The position numbers and the translations under genes are program-made. Positions 1-12,442 of a DNA stretch of 64,000 nucleotides are shown here, one piece after another (the stretch's first letter is position 1; each line of letters begins with the position of its first letter). Origin of the DNA: Epiperipatus broadwayi (taxonomy: Eukaryota; Onychophora; Udeonychophora; Euonychophora; Peripatidae); contig JAQFVV010006504.1 in NCBI GenBank assembly GCA_028023455.1, positions 1 through 64,000 on the forward strand. The letters run 5' to 3'. The notes beneath the pieces were generated by a model, which saw only the letters and a program-made list of their open reading frames with translations, made no database searches and was not told the origin of the DNA.

Positions 1-20
1 TACACGACCTCTTCCGACCT
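1..20 (-). other. Probable Illumina adapter remnant at window edge
   Basis: Read on the minus strand, the first 20 bases match the start of the standard TruSeq adapter (the AGATCGGAAGAGC family and its GTCGTGTA continuation) with one substitution and one missing base. Homology of the surrounding palindrome stops here. Two exact adapter copies occur at 12269 and 12430, which makes a coincidence less likely. The alternative is a mutated genomic copy of the hammerhead tail. Confidence 0.6.
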
Positions 21-505
21 ATGGGTCTTTTCAGTAAGGAGTTGGGACATTAGATCTAAAAAAACAACTCAAGCAAAGCATTTATCTAAAAGATAATTGT
101 TAGAAAAAAATCTGAAACTTTTAGACATCTACATGTCTTTAAAGTCAGCTCTCCAACTGAAAAAATCATATGGGCCTGAACTTAATTCAGATACTCCATA
201 TATTAGTAGGCTTAGCTCTTTAATTTAGCTAAAGCCACAACAGCAAAATAATAATAGTAATAACAACAAGTCAGATGTCACATGGCTTTAGCTAAATTAA
301 AGAGCTAAGCCTACTAATATATGGAGTATCTGAATAAAGTTCAGGCCCATATGATTTTTTCAGTTGGAGAGCTGACTTTAAAGACATGTAGATGTCTAAA
401 AGTTTCAGATTTTTTTCTAACAATTATCTTTTAGATAAATGCTTTGCTTGAGTTGGTTTTTTAGATCTAATGTCCCAACTCCTCACTGAAGAGACCCATA
501 GGTCG
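15..505. repeat. Large inverted repeat (foldback), 223-bp arms
   Basis: Bases 15-237 are the reverse complement of 283-505 with only a handful of mismatches, around a 45-bp A-rich loop (238-282). The right arm runs into the hammerhead motif at 472-527 and pairing stops inside it, just after helix II. The left arm is cut off by adapter-like sequence. The arrangement resembles the inverted terminal repeats of Penelope-like elements, but no coding sequence is present. It could also be a chimeric palindrome created during library preparation. Confidence 0.85.
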
Positions 506-527
506 AAACTGGTCTGGGGATGGGGAC
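472..527 (+). ncRNA. Type I hammerhead ribozyme, complete core
   Basis: Every core element of a hammerhead is present in order. Outer helix I is GUCCC (472-476) paired with GGGAC (523-527). Inner helix I is UCCUCA (480-485) with UGGGGA (515-520), and the AAC/UG internal loop between them could contact loop II. The conserved CUGAAGA is at 486-492. Helix II is GACC/GGUC (493-496, 501-504) with loop CAUA. GAAA is at 505-508. A very short helix III follows, and GUC sits at the cleavage site with C514 as residue 17. Predicted self-cleavage lies between 514 and 515. Hammerheads with minimal helix III are known from Penelope-like elements and retrozymes; the parent element here is not identified. 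Confidence 0.85.
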
Positions 528-620
528 AATCCAAGATAAAAATGATTTGAATGCCCTCTCTTGTAGTAGCATTTATCATAAATAAAATAAAAAAGCTTGT
601 TTAGAGCTATTAGCACGCTC

Positions 621-658
<38 letters not shown>

Positions 659-1272
659 AACCAGGTCTGAAAAAGAGAATGAAGCTTATTATTGCTAGGT
701 TTAAATACCTTTTAAAATAATCCTTTGTAATACAGGAACAGCCCAACCCTTTAAGCAGAGGGGAGAATATCAATAGCATAGCCATCAATGATAGTCACCA
801 TCAGATCAAGCTATGAAAAATATGGTATGAGCATATTTCCAGACAGTGGCCCACTCTTGACTACTGGATTCAAATTTATGCCATCCAAAGCATTTTATTT
901 ATTTTTGTATATAAACTCAGGCACCATCTGATCATATGTAAGCTATATAGCCAATATGCTTGATGACGATAGACTATAAATCTAGTGCTTTAAGTATACC
1001 CATTGATAGCTCATACTCTGGTCTCCAGAGTCCAACACATTTAACACTCATAAAATAACTATACTTTTAAATTAATAATGACACCAGTGACAAGAGAGAA
1101 TGAGGAAGAATAAACCAAATAATATTTAAAAAAACATTAATATTTATTCATACACATATCTAATGTAGAGTTTTACCAATAGACTACTATCAAGCTTGTT
1201 TACATAAACACTGAGAGAGTAGTGATCATAAAATGCAAGCTATAGCAAGTTATGAAATTTATAACTTGTTTT

Positions 1273-1275
<3 letters not shown>
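528..1275. other. Intergenic, A+T-rich, no gene seen
   Basis: There is no convincing coding sequence. A (TA)n run lies at 628-656. The first part may still belong to the hammerhead-bearing element, whose 3' limit I cannot define. Confidence 0.6.

Positions 1276-1347
<72 letters not shown>
1276..1347. repeat. (TA)n microsatellite
   Basis: A pure TA dinucleotide run of about 72 bp. Confidence 0.95.
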
Positions 1348-1349
<2 letters not shown>

Positions 1350-1829
1350 TTTACATAACAATATAAATAATTGCTTTCAGGCTAAAATTATGATAGATCT
1401 TTATTAATTAAATTTTATTTAAAATAAATATAAAGTGTCTATAGGCTATTATTTAAAAGTATTTTTACCTAGGTTTTCATGATTGTTAGTTTCCAACAAG
1501 TTGGCTTTTTTATCTCCATCAATAGTTCCAAGACTTGTCTTCATTTATTTGGCTCAACAATGGGAGAAAGAGAGTATGCAACATTTTTTTCTTTAGGGCT
1601 TACGCATTTGCTCTGGACATTGGCTCCAGGTTAATTTTAGCAGACATTGTGCTTGGAGTTGTCAAACACTCCTATGATTGTTCTGCATCTTCTGCATTTA
1701 TGTGGACCATAGCAATAATTGACTAACTAACTAATGTGTTTACAGTTTTTGAATATATGGATCTCTGGTTATTTGGATTCTCAATGAAAATCTCGAGTCT
1801 ACTTTCTGTTTGAACTGAATAATAATAAT

Positions 1830-1965
1830 ATGAACTGAATCATTAACAGAATGAAGACCAGATTGAATTACATATTGAAGACCAGACTAATTTGATTACA
1901 AAATGAAGGCCAGAATGATTCAATCACAAAATCCAGACTAGACTGATTTATTGATTGTAGACCTA
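1830..1965. repeat. Short degenerate tandem repeat
   Basis: Three to four imperfect units of about 35-40 bp share the core GAAGACCAGA followed by a TTGATTACA-like stretch. No coding role is visible. Confidence 0.5.
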
Positions 1966-2613
1966 ACAGAAGAACAATAACCAACTTGTAACTTTTATAC
2001 TTTTTTCTCTTCAATTGTTTATTTCATTATATTTTTAATTTTGATCATAATTTAAAATCTGTTTTATTTTTTTTTTTTTTTACTTTTGCTTTAGTCTAAT
2101 CTTTTGCTTAGATTAATCTACCATCTCTTTATGGAATGGTTTACATGTTTAATCAGCCATCTTTTAAATTAATTACATTTTCCAAAGTTTTTCTTTTACA
2201 AAATACTTTTTTTTTCTGTTTTTAAATTTGCTTACTTTTTTATGCATTTTATTATTTTAATTTACAAAAGAGAAGAGTTTTCATTAAAAACAAATTTTAT
2301 TCTAACTATAGATCTCCAAAATATATGCAATCTCTTTTTTCATTTTTAAAACTGTTTTAAAAACACTCCTTAATTAATTATTACTTTTGGATTATTCCCA
2401 TTTCTTTGATTTTATTTCTTTCTTAATAAATCTGATTTCTTTTTAAATGAAAAATATGTAACATGAGCTATATATGTGTGCCTGGTAACATACTTTTTGC
2501 TAGCTTTACAATATATATGTTTGATTATTTAAATCCTATACATAAAAATCTAATAAAGTTAAAGGATGAACAATTCACTATCAACTTCTGGAAATATTTA
2601 TTAAAGCTCTGAC

Positions 2614-2748
2614 AACAAATAACTGAATGTCAAGAATTTGTGGTCAAGAAGTCAGTACAGTTGCCTTACAATCAGTTGTTCTGGGTTAGTGGGTTCATTT
2701 CTCGTCCAATGCTATGACACATGAGAGAAAAAAACAAATAACTGAATG
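2614..2748 (+). mobile_element. Short SINE-like insertion with 16-bp TSD
   Basis: A 103-bp insert (2630-2732) is flanked by a perfect 16-bp direct repeat, AACAAATAACTGAATG, at 2614-2629 and 2733-2748. The insert ends in an A-rich tail and contains GGGTTCATTTC near 2691, which resembles a tRNA-type B box. An exact flanking duplication of this length, an A-rich 3' end and a possible pol III box fit LINE-mobilised SINE insertion. The A box is not clear, so the tRNA origin is an inference. Confidence 0.6.
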
Positions 2749-5700
2749 ATTCTTCATGTTTTTCAGCTACAAATTTGTTAAATTTAAACTGAAGCTGGAT
2801 GTTACATAAACATCCCCATTTAATATGTAAACCATGTGTAAAAAAACTCATTAAAATTACAGATAAACAATTAGTGTAAAAATCTATTAGGTATATATTT
2901 ACTCATTATTTTTGATTTATGCATTTTTATAATGCATTTTATAACTTATTTATATATTTGCAATAGTAAGTTAAAATTTTATGTTTCAAATATTTAAAGT
3001 TTCAATTAATATTTTAAATTTATGCTTAGATAATGAAATCCTCACAAAAGTTAATTTATGATTAATACTATTGAAAAAGAATAAACGATTTACTAGTAAA
3101 TTTAATTAAATTTATCAAAAATTAAGTTAGGAAGTATAAACATTTTACATTCAACATTGTAATAACTTTTCATAAATTTATGACAGGACAAATGAATGAA
3201 TTATAAAAGACAGTTAACAGTTGAAGTCATTAGTCAGCATGAATGATCTGAATTGAAATGTATTCTTTTATGTATTAAATAATAAAATGTTTTCTACAGA
3301 TTTATGAGGTTTTGTTATAAAATTATAATGTACTTAATTCAAATGTGTGGACTTATATGTTGTTTATTTATAGAAGCCTTATACATATTTAGTATTATTT
3401 TATTCAGTCAATATTAAAGCTAAACATGAGTACCTTCAGTTATTAAAGATGAGAAATAAGGATTCAGTCACTAATTATATTTTACATTGTATTGTATTGC
3501 GTATAAAGATATTTTATTCCTGCTCCTATGCTTAATTATGATTTGCATGCTCACAGTGGTTTGCTAAATATTGCAGTATGTATTAATATATTTTATAGGT
3601 ATAATTGTTTCTGTATGTACCTGAATTGTATGCAGGTGTATTAAAAAATAAATATTGATGTTGTGCTTCACTAATAACAAAAGACCCACCCACATCCACC
3701 TAATGATAATTTACATTTATGGTTTATGTTAATTTGTTTTCCTTCATATATTTATATGGGATTGATCAAAGTGAAACATTCACTGAGATAAATATACTAA
3801 CTGTTGGAAATATATTATAAATCAAATGTGTACACTACTAAAGTGTAAATATATAAGTTAATAAATTTCTTAATTAGCTTATTCTCAGCTGCATGCTATT
3901 ATAGAATAGAGTGGTGGTGGGGCTGTGCTTTGCTTTCAATTCATTTTTCTTATGGCCATCTTTAGTGTTATTTTGTTGTTTTTATGCTCATTTAATTATA
4001 AAAATGGAAAGTAAAGCAAATGTTGATTTATTAGTTTAAAAAAAATAAAAGATATCAACAGACGACTGAGAAAAACTACAAATCTGACAAAAGCCTAGAA
4101 CATCACTAATACACTTTTTTTTTATCTTGGCATATAAAAAAAATGTGTAAACTTCTTATTCAGTTCTTGTTAGAAATAAATAATAAAATTGGTTATTTTC
4201 TTTTGTTCATTTTACTTTTTATGATTAATTTCAAAAGATATGTGTATAGTAATTATTAAAAAAAGAAATATTTTAATGTTTATGTCAACATTTTTTGCAA
4301 AGTGTTTGTTTATAAAAATACAAGTTAAGAAAATTGAAGTAATAATAAAATGGAAACTATAATTAATGATCTCTGTCAAATAATGTAGTATATTGCCTTT
4401 GTGATATATTATAATTATAAATAAAATTTTAAATTTTAGTACAGAATTTCATAGGTTTGTAATGACTTATTAATAATTTGTTTACATTTAGAAAATGAAA
4501 TTCAATCAAAAAGATTTTGTTAATTTATGTTTTTTAAATTATCCAGTAAACAAAACTCATGTTCTCATTACATACTTCACATTATTTTTGTTTCTATATT
4601 TAACAAATTCAAATATATTTTTAGGATGTTTTTATTCCAATTTGATGATTTCTAATTTTAAATAAAGGTTTTAATATTAAAGTAAAATATTGAACTATTA
4701 ACTCAAGTTCTCATTAGGATATGATGGAAATTTTTTTAACTGCAGAAGGAATAATAAACATTAAACAAAACAAACAATTAATTCAACAATTTCAAATTTA
4801 CCAACTTTAACTCTAACTAAAATAATCAGCCAATCAATATTTTCAGACAATTTATTTGCAACTAAAGAATGGTACTATAAGTCATGAAAGAATTATCCTT
4901 GATAAGTTTATTGGCTAATTAATTTAAGTGTGATGTCAAATTAGTATGAATTTACTTTTGGTGTATTGATTGGCTGGTTTGTTTAAACTTTGCCAAAGAA
5001 TACATATATATTTAATAATAATTATTAATAATTGTTGCCATGTTTATTTATATTTTCATAATAGTTTAAGCATATTTGTATTTCTTATATAAACGATTGA
5101 CATTTTCAAGGTCATTAATAATATTATTGATTAATATGTCTTATAGATTTAAAATGAAAAGTTGTTATTTAAAATTGTTGTAACATTTTGACTCATTTAG
5201 ATTCATATCTGATATTACCTGTTAACAATTTGTTATTTTTTGTTTTATCTGATGAGAGTTTTTAAAAATGATTATTATTACTACTAAATAAAATCTTTAT
5301 TTTACACTAAAACTCAATAAGTTGGATTTTATTTCTTATTTTAATTTTATAAATAAATAATATTTTTACAAATCACATTTGACATTTTTACATATTTAAT
5401 AACTGATTTGTAAATCAAACAATGTGCAGTATATGTCATAAACCAAGTTAACATAAACATTTTCAGATTATGACTGATATGGATTATTTTTATTTTGTTT
5501 TTTAATGGTAATAAAAAAGGCAACTTTATGATAGATATATCAAGTTTTGCTTTAAAATCCTTATTATCTTTATAATAATTGCAATATTGAAAAGATTTTA
5601 ACACTATGTCAATTCAGACAGACAATGCTATTTTCTTTCATTATATTATGGTTAAGTTTATTAACTTTTATTTTTAAAAATAAAAAATAAATGAATAAAT

Positions 5701-6469
5701 TGAAAGTTTACAGATGTCTTTTTTTTCTTTTAACTAATAATCAACCAATTAATGAGTAAAAATAATTAAAAATATTTTATAAACCAGAAAAAAAATCATA
5801 TTTCATTTACATTAAAATATTTGCATGAAAACATGATCAGAAGGAAATAAATATTCAGAAGACATTTTTCCTATGTCAAACAATGCAGTATCCCATAAAT
5901 CAAAGATAACTGTTCCTTAGATTTAAGCCAATTATCCATAGCATGCTGTTATCCTCAGATTTTTTTAAAATAAAATGTCAATGAAAGCATTATGGGGAAA
6001 ATTATATTAAAAAAACTGCAGATTATTACCATTTATTATGATATTACTACAGCATTTTAAAATTGTGAAACAATTACACTCCTTAGAAGTAAACAATGAG
6101 GGTTTCATAATGATTGAGAAAACAAGTAAATTAATACTAGTCTTATAACTACTTATATTAATAAAAGAATGTATATTTTTTATAATACTGATGTCCTTTT
6201 GTTTAATAAAAGTCAGATCTATAGTAGATGAGCTTAAATGAATCTTCACATTTAAAAACATAAAGCAAATGAAATCTATTTTAAATATTCTTTTTCCAGT
6301 TGCTTTTAGAGTGCATAAATATCTATCAGAGGCTTATGATTATTTATATATTAGTTAGATTTCAGGCAATTCCAGTGAGTGTTTACATTTCAAATTTTAC
6401 AAATCTAGATGATTTCTAATATATAAATATAATAATGCTAATGTTATTTATTTATGCCCTCTATAGAAA
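2749..6469. other. Intergenic, A+T-rich, nothing recognised
   Basis: The stretch has poly-A and poly-T runs and scattered short repeats. The longest open frames are short and of low complexity. I see no exon with splice signals and no transposon ends. Confidence 0.5.
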
Positions 6470-7010
6470 TTTTACAGTGTTTTATGTGGCAATGTTTAAT
6501 ATTGCTCTTGCTAATGACATGTGTCTGTCAATCAAATCTGACATTGTCAGTAGCTCAGTAAACCAGTTAAGACTTAACTACATGTAACAATTAATTTTTA
6601 GATAAATATGCTATAACATTCAACATGATATCAAAACTTTAATGCAAATTTGGCAGCAATTTAACTAAAGTCTCATTGTATCAGCTTAACAATATTATGT
6701 CAAACCTCAGCCTTTTATAATTCATTTTAAAATCAATTTTGCTTCCAATATTTAAATTTATCATTAATATATTAAATAATATAAATAGTCAACAATTTTA
6801 ATAGTATAATCTTTACCATCTTTGCAAAATTTTCAGTGATTCAAGTGACAATATTTGATGGAAAAAAATTAGTCAATCTTTTGATAGTCTCATGTTTCTA
6901 GCAATCAAATCTGATAAGATCAGTAGCCCGGAAAATTACTTGAGACTCCACTGAACATAACTTTCTAAATCTTATACAAATATGCTCTCAACATATCTCA
7001 ACATAACTCA
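6470..7010 (+). repeat. Two diverged direct repeats (~170 bp each)
   Basis: The copies at about 6470-6650 and 6830-7010 share the order: a CAGTG and CAATATT block, then CAATCAAATCTGA, then CAGTAGC, then ACATAAC or ACATGTAAC and TATGCT. Each contains a small hairpin with the same geometry but a changed base pair. The family is unknown. Confidence 0.5.
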
Positions 7011-10000
7011 ATTTGTTTTTGAGTTTTTGCATGAGAAAAAATAGCCAAGAGGCATTTGCAAACAAAGCTATAATGTAGGCAATCCAGACTGTTATTATGG
7101 TTACACATGACATTCAAAATTTATTACTAACATGGCAAAATATCCCAGTTATATTTATCACTACAATAGTAATTCTAATAGATTAAAATTTATAATTTAA
7201 AATGCAACATATTTTTCTTCTGCACTTTATTTTACACTATATCACTGTCCAATAATTATATATAAAACAAATTTTATATTGTGAATGTTTTAATTGCTAG
7301 ACAACTTCATTCATGACCTTCAGTCAGAGTGGAAGAAAAGTTAAAATTGATGAGAACCTCTATAAGCTCAGATTTATTTGTTTTCTGACCTTCTCATAAT
7401 GGTAAAAGTTCCAGAATAACATTGACTGGTCAAATGATAATAGATAATGCACTGATTATAAAAGAAAAAAATATTATTGTAATAAAATGCAGCCCTAGTT
7501 AGTAGTGATGAGGCAATATGATCCTGGGGCTTTTGCAATTATGATTTATTTCTTTTTGTTTGATTTGTCAATAAAAATGTCATTTAAAAATTTGTCTGTT
7601 TTTTTTTTTAATTTCTCCTGGGTACATTCCGTCATTTTATGTATTTTATTGTATATTAACTTAGTTTGCTCTGAGAAATTGGGGGCATTAGTTCTTGAAT
7701 CATTTCCCAGCTAAAAAAATAATTTTGTCAAACTGATTACAGCTGTAGTGCACAGACTAACATTAGACTCTCCGATATCACGTGATTGTATAAATTCTTT
7801 TAATTCTTTTTCCATCTGATTTTATAATTTATTATGTTTCTAATATTTTTGTTTGTGTAGTATTCGTATATAAATATCATTGTTATAAAAAATGCAATTG
7901 CTTTGAAGTGAACGGTTAATCTTGACTACCTGATCTGTTGTTATTGATTCGGTTACACTGGATTTAAAAAGAAGCAATTCTACTTCAAACGCTTAGATAA
8001 ATTGTTTTAATGGCTGTTTTGGCAGTAAAATCCACACGGTATTGTAAATCATTTTAAGGATCACACATTTAAGTATTCTCACGCCACTGCTGAAATAATT
8101 TAAAGTAATATTTTCAAACTGTCATTTAAAACATAAGTTTCTCGTGTTACCAAATTTGAAAAAAAAAAAAAAAAGAAACTTTTATTGATATAACTTACTT
8201 GGAAACATCATTGATGATCGATTACTTTTCTTTATAATTTCTGTACAAACAGCGGAACTTTGAAAATAACATTGATGATCGATTACAAGTTCTTAGACAC
8301 ATTTAAATTTAACACCTAATTAACTTCGATTACAAAACTTAGATAAAATGCAATAAAAGAATGTCTATCTTGATTTATTTATTGTTATTACTAATGACTT
8401 TCGGTATTTAAATGTCTATTCAAAGAATAATTTAATATGTTTAATAAGTTATCTGCATGAATTCAGGCGCAGTAACTAGGTAATAGAGCGTTATGATCAA
8501 GGGATAACACTTCACCATCATCGGTTGTAAATTGCCATTGATTGACGACCTCTTGACATAATTTGTTCTAGTTTATTTAAATAAACAATCACAACACTAT
8601 AACTAACAACAATTGAATTAGTTAAAACAAAGATGACCTGCAATAACATTTTTAAAATATATATTTTTAAATTTTTTTAGAACAACTTTATATTACATTA
8701 TTATTATTTTTTTTAATTATTCTAAGCCAACTCAAAAATATCGCATCCGCTCCTTTGTAATAAAGAAATCAACCAATTTTTCATTTTTTTGGATTACATC
8801 TTTTATTCTGTCACTCTTTTTAAAAAGTATTTTCTACTGTTCATGCTTATTTGCTAAATACATAATTAAGAATAATTGATTTTCTTTTCTTAAAAAAGCA
8901 ATATTTTGCCAAGTTTGTTATTATCAACGAATAATTAGAAATCTTTCTAGTTAGCTAAGAACTAGTTATTTAAAAATCAAAAAATGAACGCAGTTTATTA
9001 ATTAATCAATTTTGTTTTATATATAATGCCAGATGCCTATAGATTTTGCATAAAAAAACTGGGTAAATTATTATATTAATGGGAACAATCATGATCTACA
9101 AATAGCTGTTGCGTGGACAATGAATCAAGCAAATTATTAGTTAAATACTCAAAAGCAGTAAATAATGAATAATGTAAAGAATAAATTATTAATTTCATTT
9201 TTCCTAAAAATATAATTAAAATTCCCCCATATTATTTATTTGTACAGATTTCATGTATATCAGCGAATAATCATTCTTTACAGGTAACCTCTGACATTGT
9301 TTTTAGAGCTAGTGGGTAGGAGCTAATCATTCTTTAAAACTAATAACATATACATGAATGACTTTTAGAACTAGTGAAATACAGATATCCATCCATTACA
9401 ATTAATCTTTTACACCTACTATGGCTGTTAGAGTCAGTGATATGGAGTTAATCTCAACTGTCTCCTTAGCATAGAAGCTGGATGTGTTATCACACTATCA
9501 TGCATAAATACAAATACACATGTATTTTAGTGATCACACATGTCATTATCTAAAAAAATATATATTTAAAATGTTGTAGAGTTTCTGAAGTTAACATGTA
9601 AAACAAGTTTTTATGTCCTTTCAATGGTTGACAATAGATGAATAATCTGATATAAAATTAATGAACTTTAAGAAATGTTTCCAATGGGAGATAATTCAAA
9701 TGGATCATCATTTAGTTGATATACCCCTGTCATGTAACAATCTTGATTATCTCTGATATTTGTTGATGATGAGTATCATATATGGATAAGATATTAGTAA
9801 CCTCAACTTGAAGACATAGTGTTGATTAGTTCTGCTTTATTGCATTGGCAAATTCATCTCTTCTAAAATTTATTTGGTGCTTATTTATCTCCAAATAAAA
9901 ACTTCCATAAACTTTACATAAGACTTCATAAATTTCTTGGATCCTAAAAGGGATCATTTCTTAAATTTGAATAGAATTTTACTAATATTTGATTAGTAAT

Positions 10001-10084
10001 ATGTGTAGTTTTGGTCTTGTAGTAATATCAAAATATGTCCAATAATCTCTGTAATTTTATATAAGTAACTCAAACTCTAATGCC
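7011..10084. other. Intergenic, A+T-rich, no gene seen
   Basis: No coding or mobile-element signature is supported. A short direct repeat, CATTGATGATCGATTAC, occurs near 8206 and again about 65 bp later. Confidence 0.5.
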
Positions 10085-10409
<325 letters not shown>

Positions 10410-12268
10410 TGTTAATTCCTTTCATCGTACTTTGGATTATATTTTATGTAGTTCAACAGTAGTTAGTAATTTTCAAGTTGTCTCTGTTAATTTTCCTATT
10501 GATGCTCATCATCCACCTTTTGAGTTTTATATTAACGTTTGTCACTCAAAGATTAATTTTTCTAATATTTCAAGAAAGGATTATGGGAAGGGTAATTATT
10601 TTGATTTTTGTAGAAACTTTTCTAAAGTTAATTGGAATTTTTTGTATTCTTTTAATGATGTAAATCATTGCTTGGATGAGTTTTTAAAGATTCTTAATGG
10701 TTTTATTGATTTGTATATTCCCAATAAGCGATCTTTTTATAAGGGTTTTCCTCATTGGTTTTCATGCGATCTTATTAAAATTATTAAAAGGAAGTCTTAT
10801 CATCGTAGACTTTATTTTAAAACACAGAATATCTTTTTTTATAATAATTTTATTAATTTCAGAAGATTGGTGAAGCATGTTTATAAAAGAGATTTGAAGA
10901 ATTATATTAGAAGAATTGAGGTTAATATTTCATCTAACCCTAAAGAATTTTGGGATTTCATTAAAAAGTCTGGTTTGGGTAGAAAAAAGGTTCAAGCTAC
11001 TCATGGTTTCACTTTAAGTGCAAATGACTTTTCAAAACATTTTGCTGATGTATATTCATCACATGATGCAATATCTTCAAATATTGCATTATTTTGTAAT
11101 TCTTCAACTGTTCATTGTATGATTGACCATATTTCTAAGGATGATGTTGTTATGGCTATTAAGCGACTTAAAATTCATTCTAGTTTGGGAAATGATCATA
11201 TTCCTTCATTTATTTACAAAGGGCTAGCTGAATTTATTGCAGTTCCTCTTGCATTTATTTTTAATTTATCACTGAATTCTTGTGTTTTTCCTAATGTGCT
11301 TAAGTGTGCCAAAATGGTCCCAATTTTTAAGAATGTTTCACGTGATTGTCTTAATAACTATAGACCTATTTCTGTTTTACGTACTATTGCTAGAATTTTT
11401 GAGAGGTGTGTTTATAATAAAATTATTTTAGATGTTAGTAAACTCATTTCTTCTTCACAGCATGGTTTTATACCTAATAGATCCGTAGAAACTAATTTGT
11501 TAACAATTTATGATCATATAGCTCATGCAATTGAGGACCAGCAGAGACTTGATGTTGTTTATTTTGATTTATCAAAAGCTTTTGATAAAGTAGACCACAG
11601 TATTCTTCTTCACAAATTATATCAAATGGGTTTTTCTACTAAGCTTGTTTATTGGTTTCAATCCTTTCTTCATGGTCGTACTGCATATATTAAATTTAAT
11701 AATACTATTTCATCTAAGTTTAAATGTAATTTTGGAGTTCCTCAGGGTAGTATTTTAGCACCTATGCTTTTTAACATTTATATGAATGACCTTAAGGATT
11801 GCTTAAAATCTTCTTATCTTTTGTGCTATGCAGATGACTGTAAAATCTTTAGAAGAATCACATCTGTGTTTGATTGCACTCTTCTTCAAAAGGATATAGA
11901 TAATTTTAGTGCTTGGTGTGATCTAAATAATATGATTGTTAATTTCAGTAAATGTTCCTTAGTCTCGTATTCTAAAAAATCTGAAGTTTTGCATTTTTCT
12001 TATTTTATTAATTCTCACAAAATTATTTCTGTTGAATCCCAAAAAGATTTGGGAGTTATATTTTCTAGTAATGGATCCTTTCTTCCTCATTTGGAAATGA
12101 TTATTGGTAAAGCTTTAAAAATTATAGGTACTATTCTAAGGTTTGGTCATCATTTCAGTGGTGATACAAAATTTAAATTATTTTTATCATTGGTTCTTCC
12201 CATCATTGAATATTGTTCAGTCATTTGGAATCCTAGCTCTAAACAGGGATGTAACTTATTACAATCAG

Positions 12269-12294
12269 AGATCGGAAGAGCGCTCTTCCGATCT
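12269..12294. other. Illumina adapter dimer embedded in assembly
   Basis: This is the 13-base universal adapter AGATCGGAAGAGC followed at once by its reverse complement, giving a 26-bp perfect palindrome. It interrupts the conserved C-terminal region of element A where related RTs have a conserved arginine-rich stretch. It is a library artefact, not biology. Confidence 0.97.
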
Positions 12295-12429
12295 AAGTTT
12301 TTTAAATATGTTTCTTTGGGAAATAAAACTGTTGTTCATCTTTCTTCTAGAAGACAATATAGAGATCTTAAATATCTTTATAAACTTGTTAATAAAATAG
12401 TTCTTTTATCTGACACAATTTCTACTGTT

Positions 12430-12442
12430 AGATCGGAAGAGC
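12430..12442 (+). other. Second embedded Illumina adapter
   Basis: This is an exact copy of AGATCGGAAGAGC, 136 bases after the adapter dimer. The reading frame of element A changes here, and conserved C-terminal residues resume in a different frame right after it. Confidence 0.93.

Noticed and set aside
1481-1735. Coding-like trace on the minus strand (VHINAEDAEQS, TPSTMSAKINLEPMS) ending near a GTAAAA donor-like site
   Set aside because: Three stops interrupt it, no family is recognised and the plus-strand frame is equally open; it could be an old pseudogene but is not supportable.
5221-5290. CTGATGAGAG near 5250 as another hammerhead
   Set aside because: No helix II partner and no GAAA box follow.
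9840-9870. Match to the ATTGCATTG-CAAATTCAT core of the foldback family
   Set aside because: Only about 20 bases match with no flanking similarity; too short in A+T-rich DNA.
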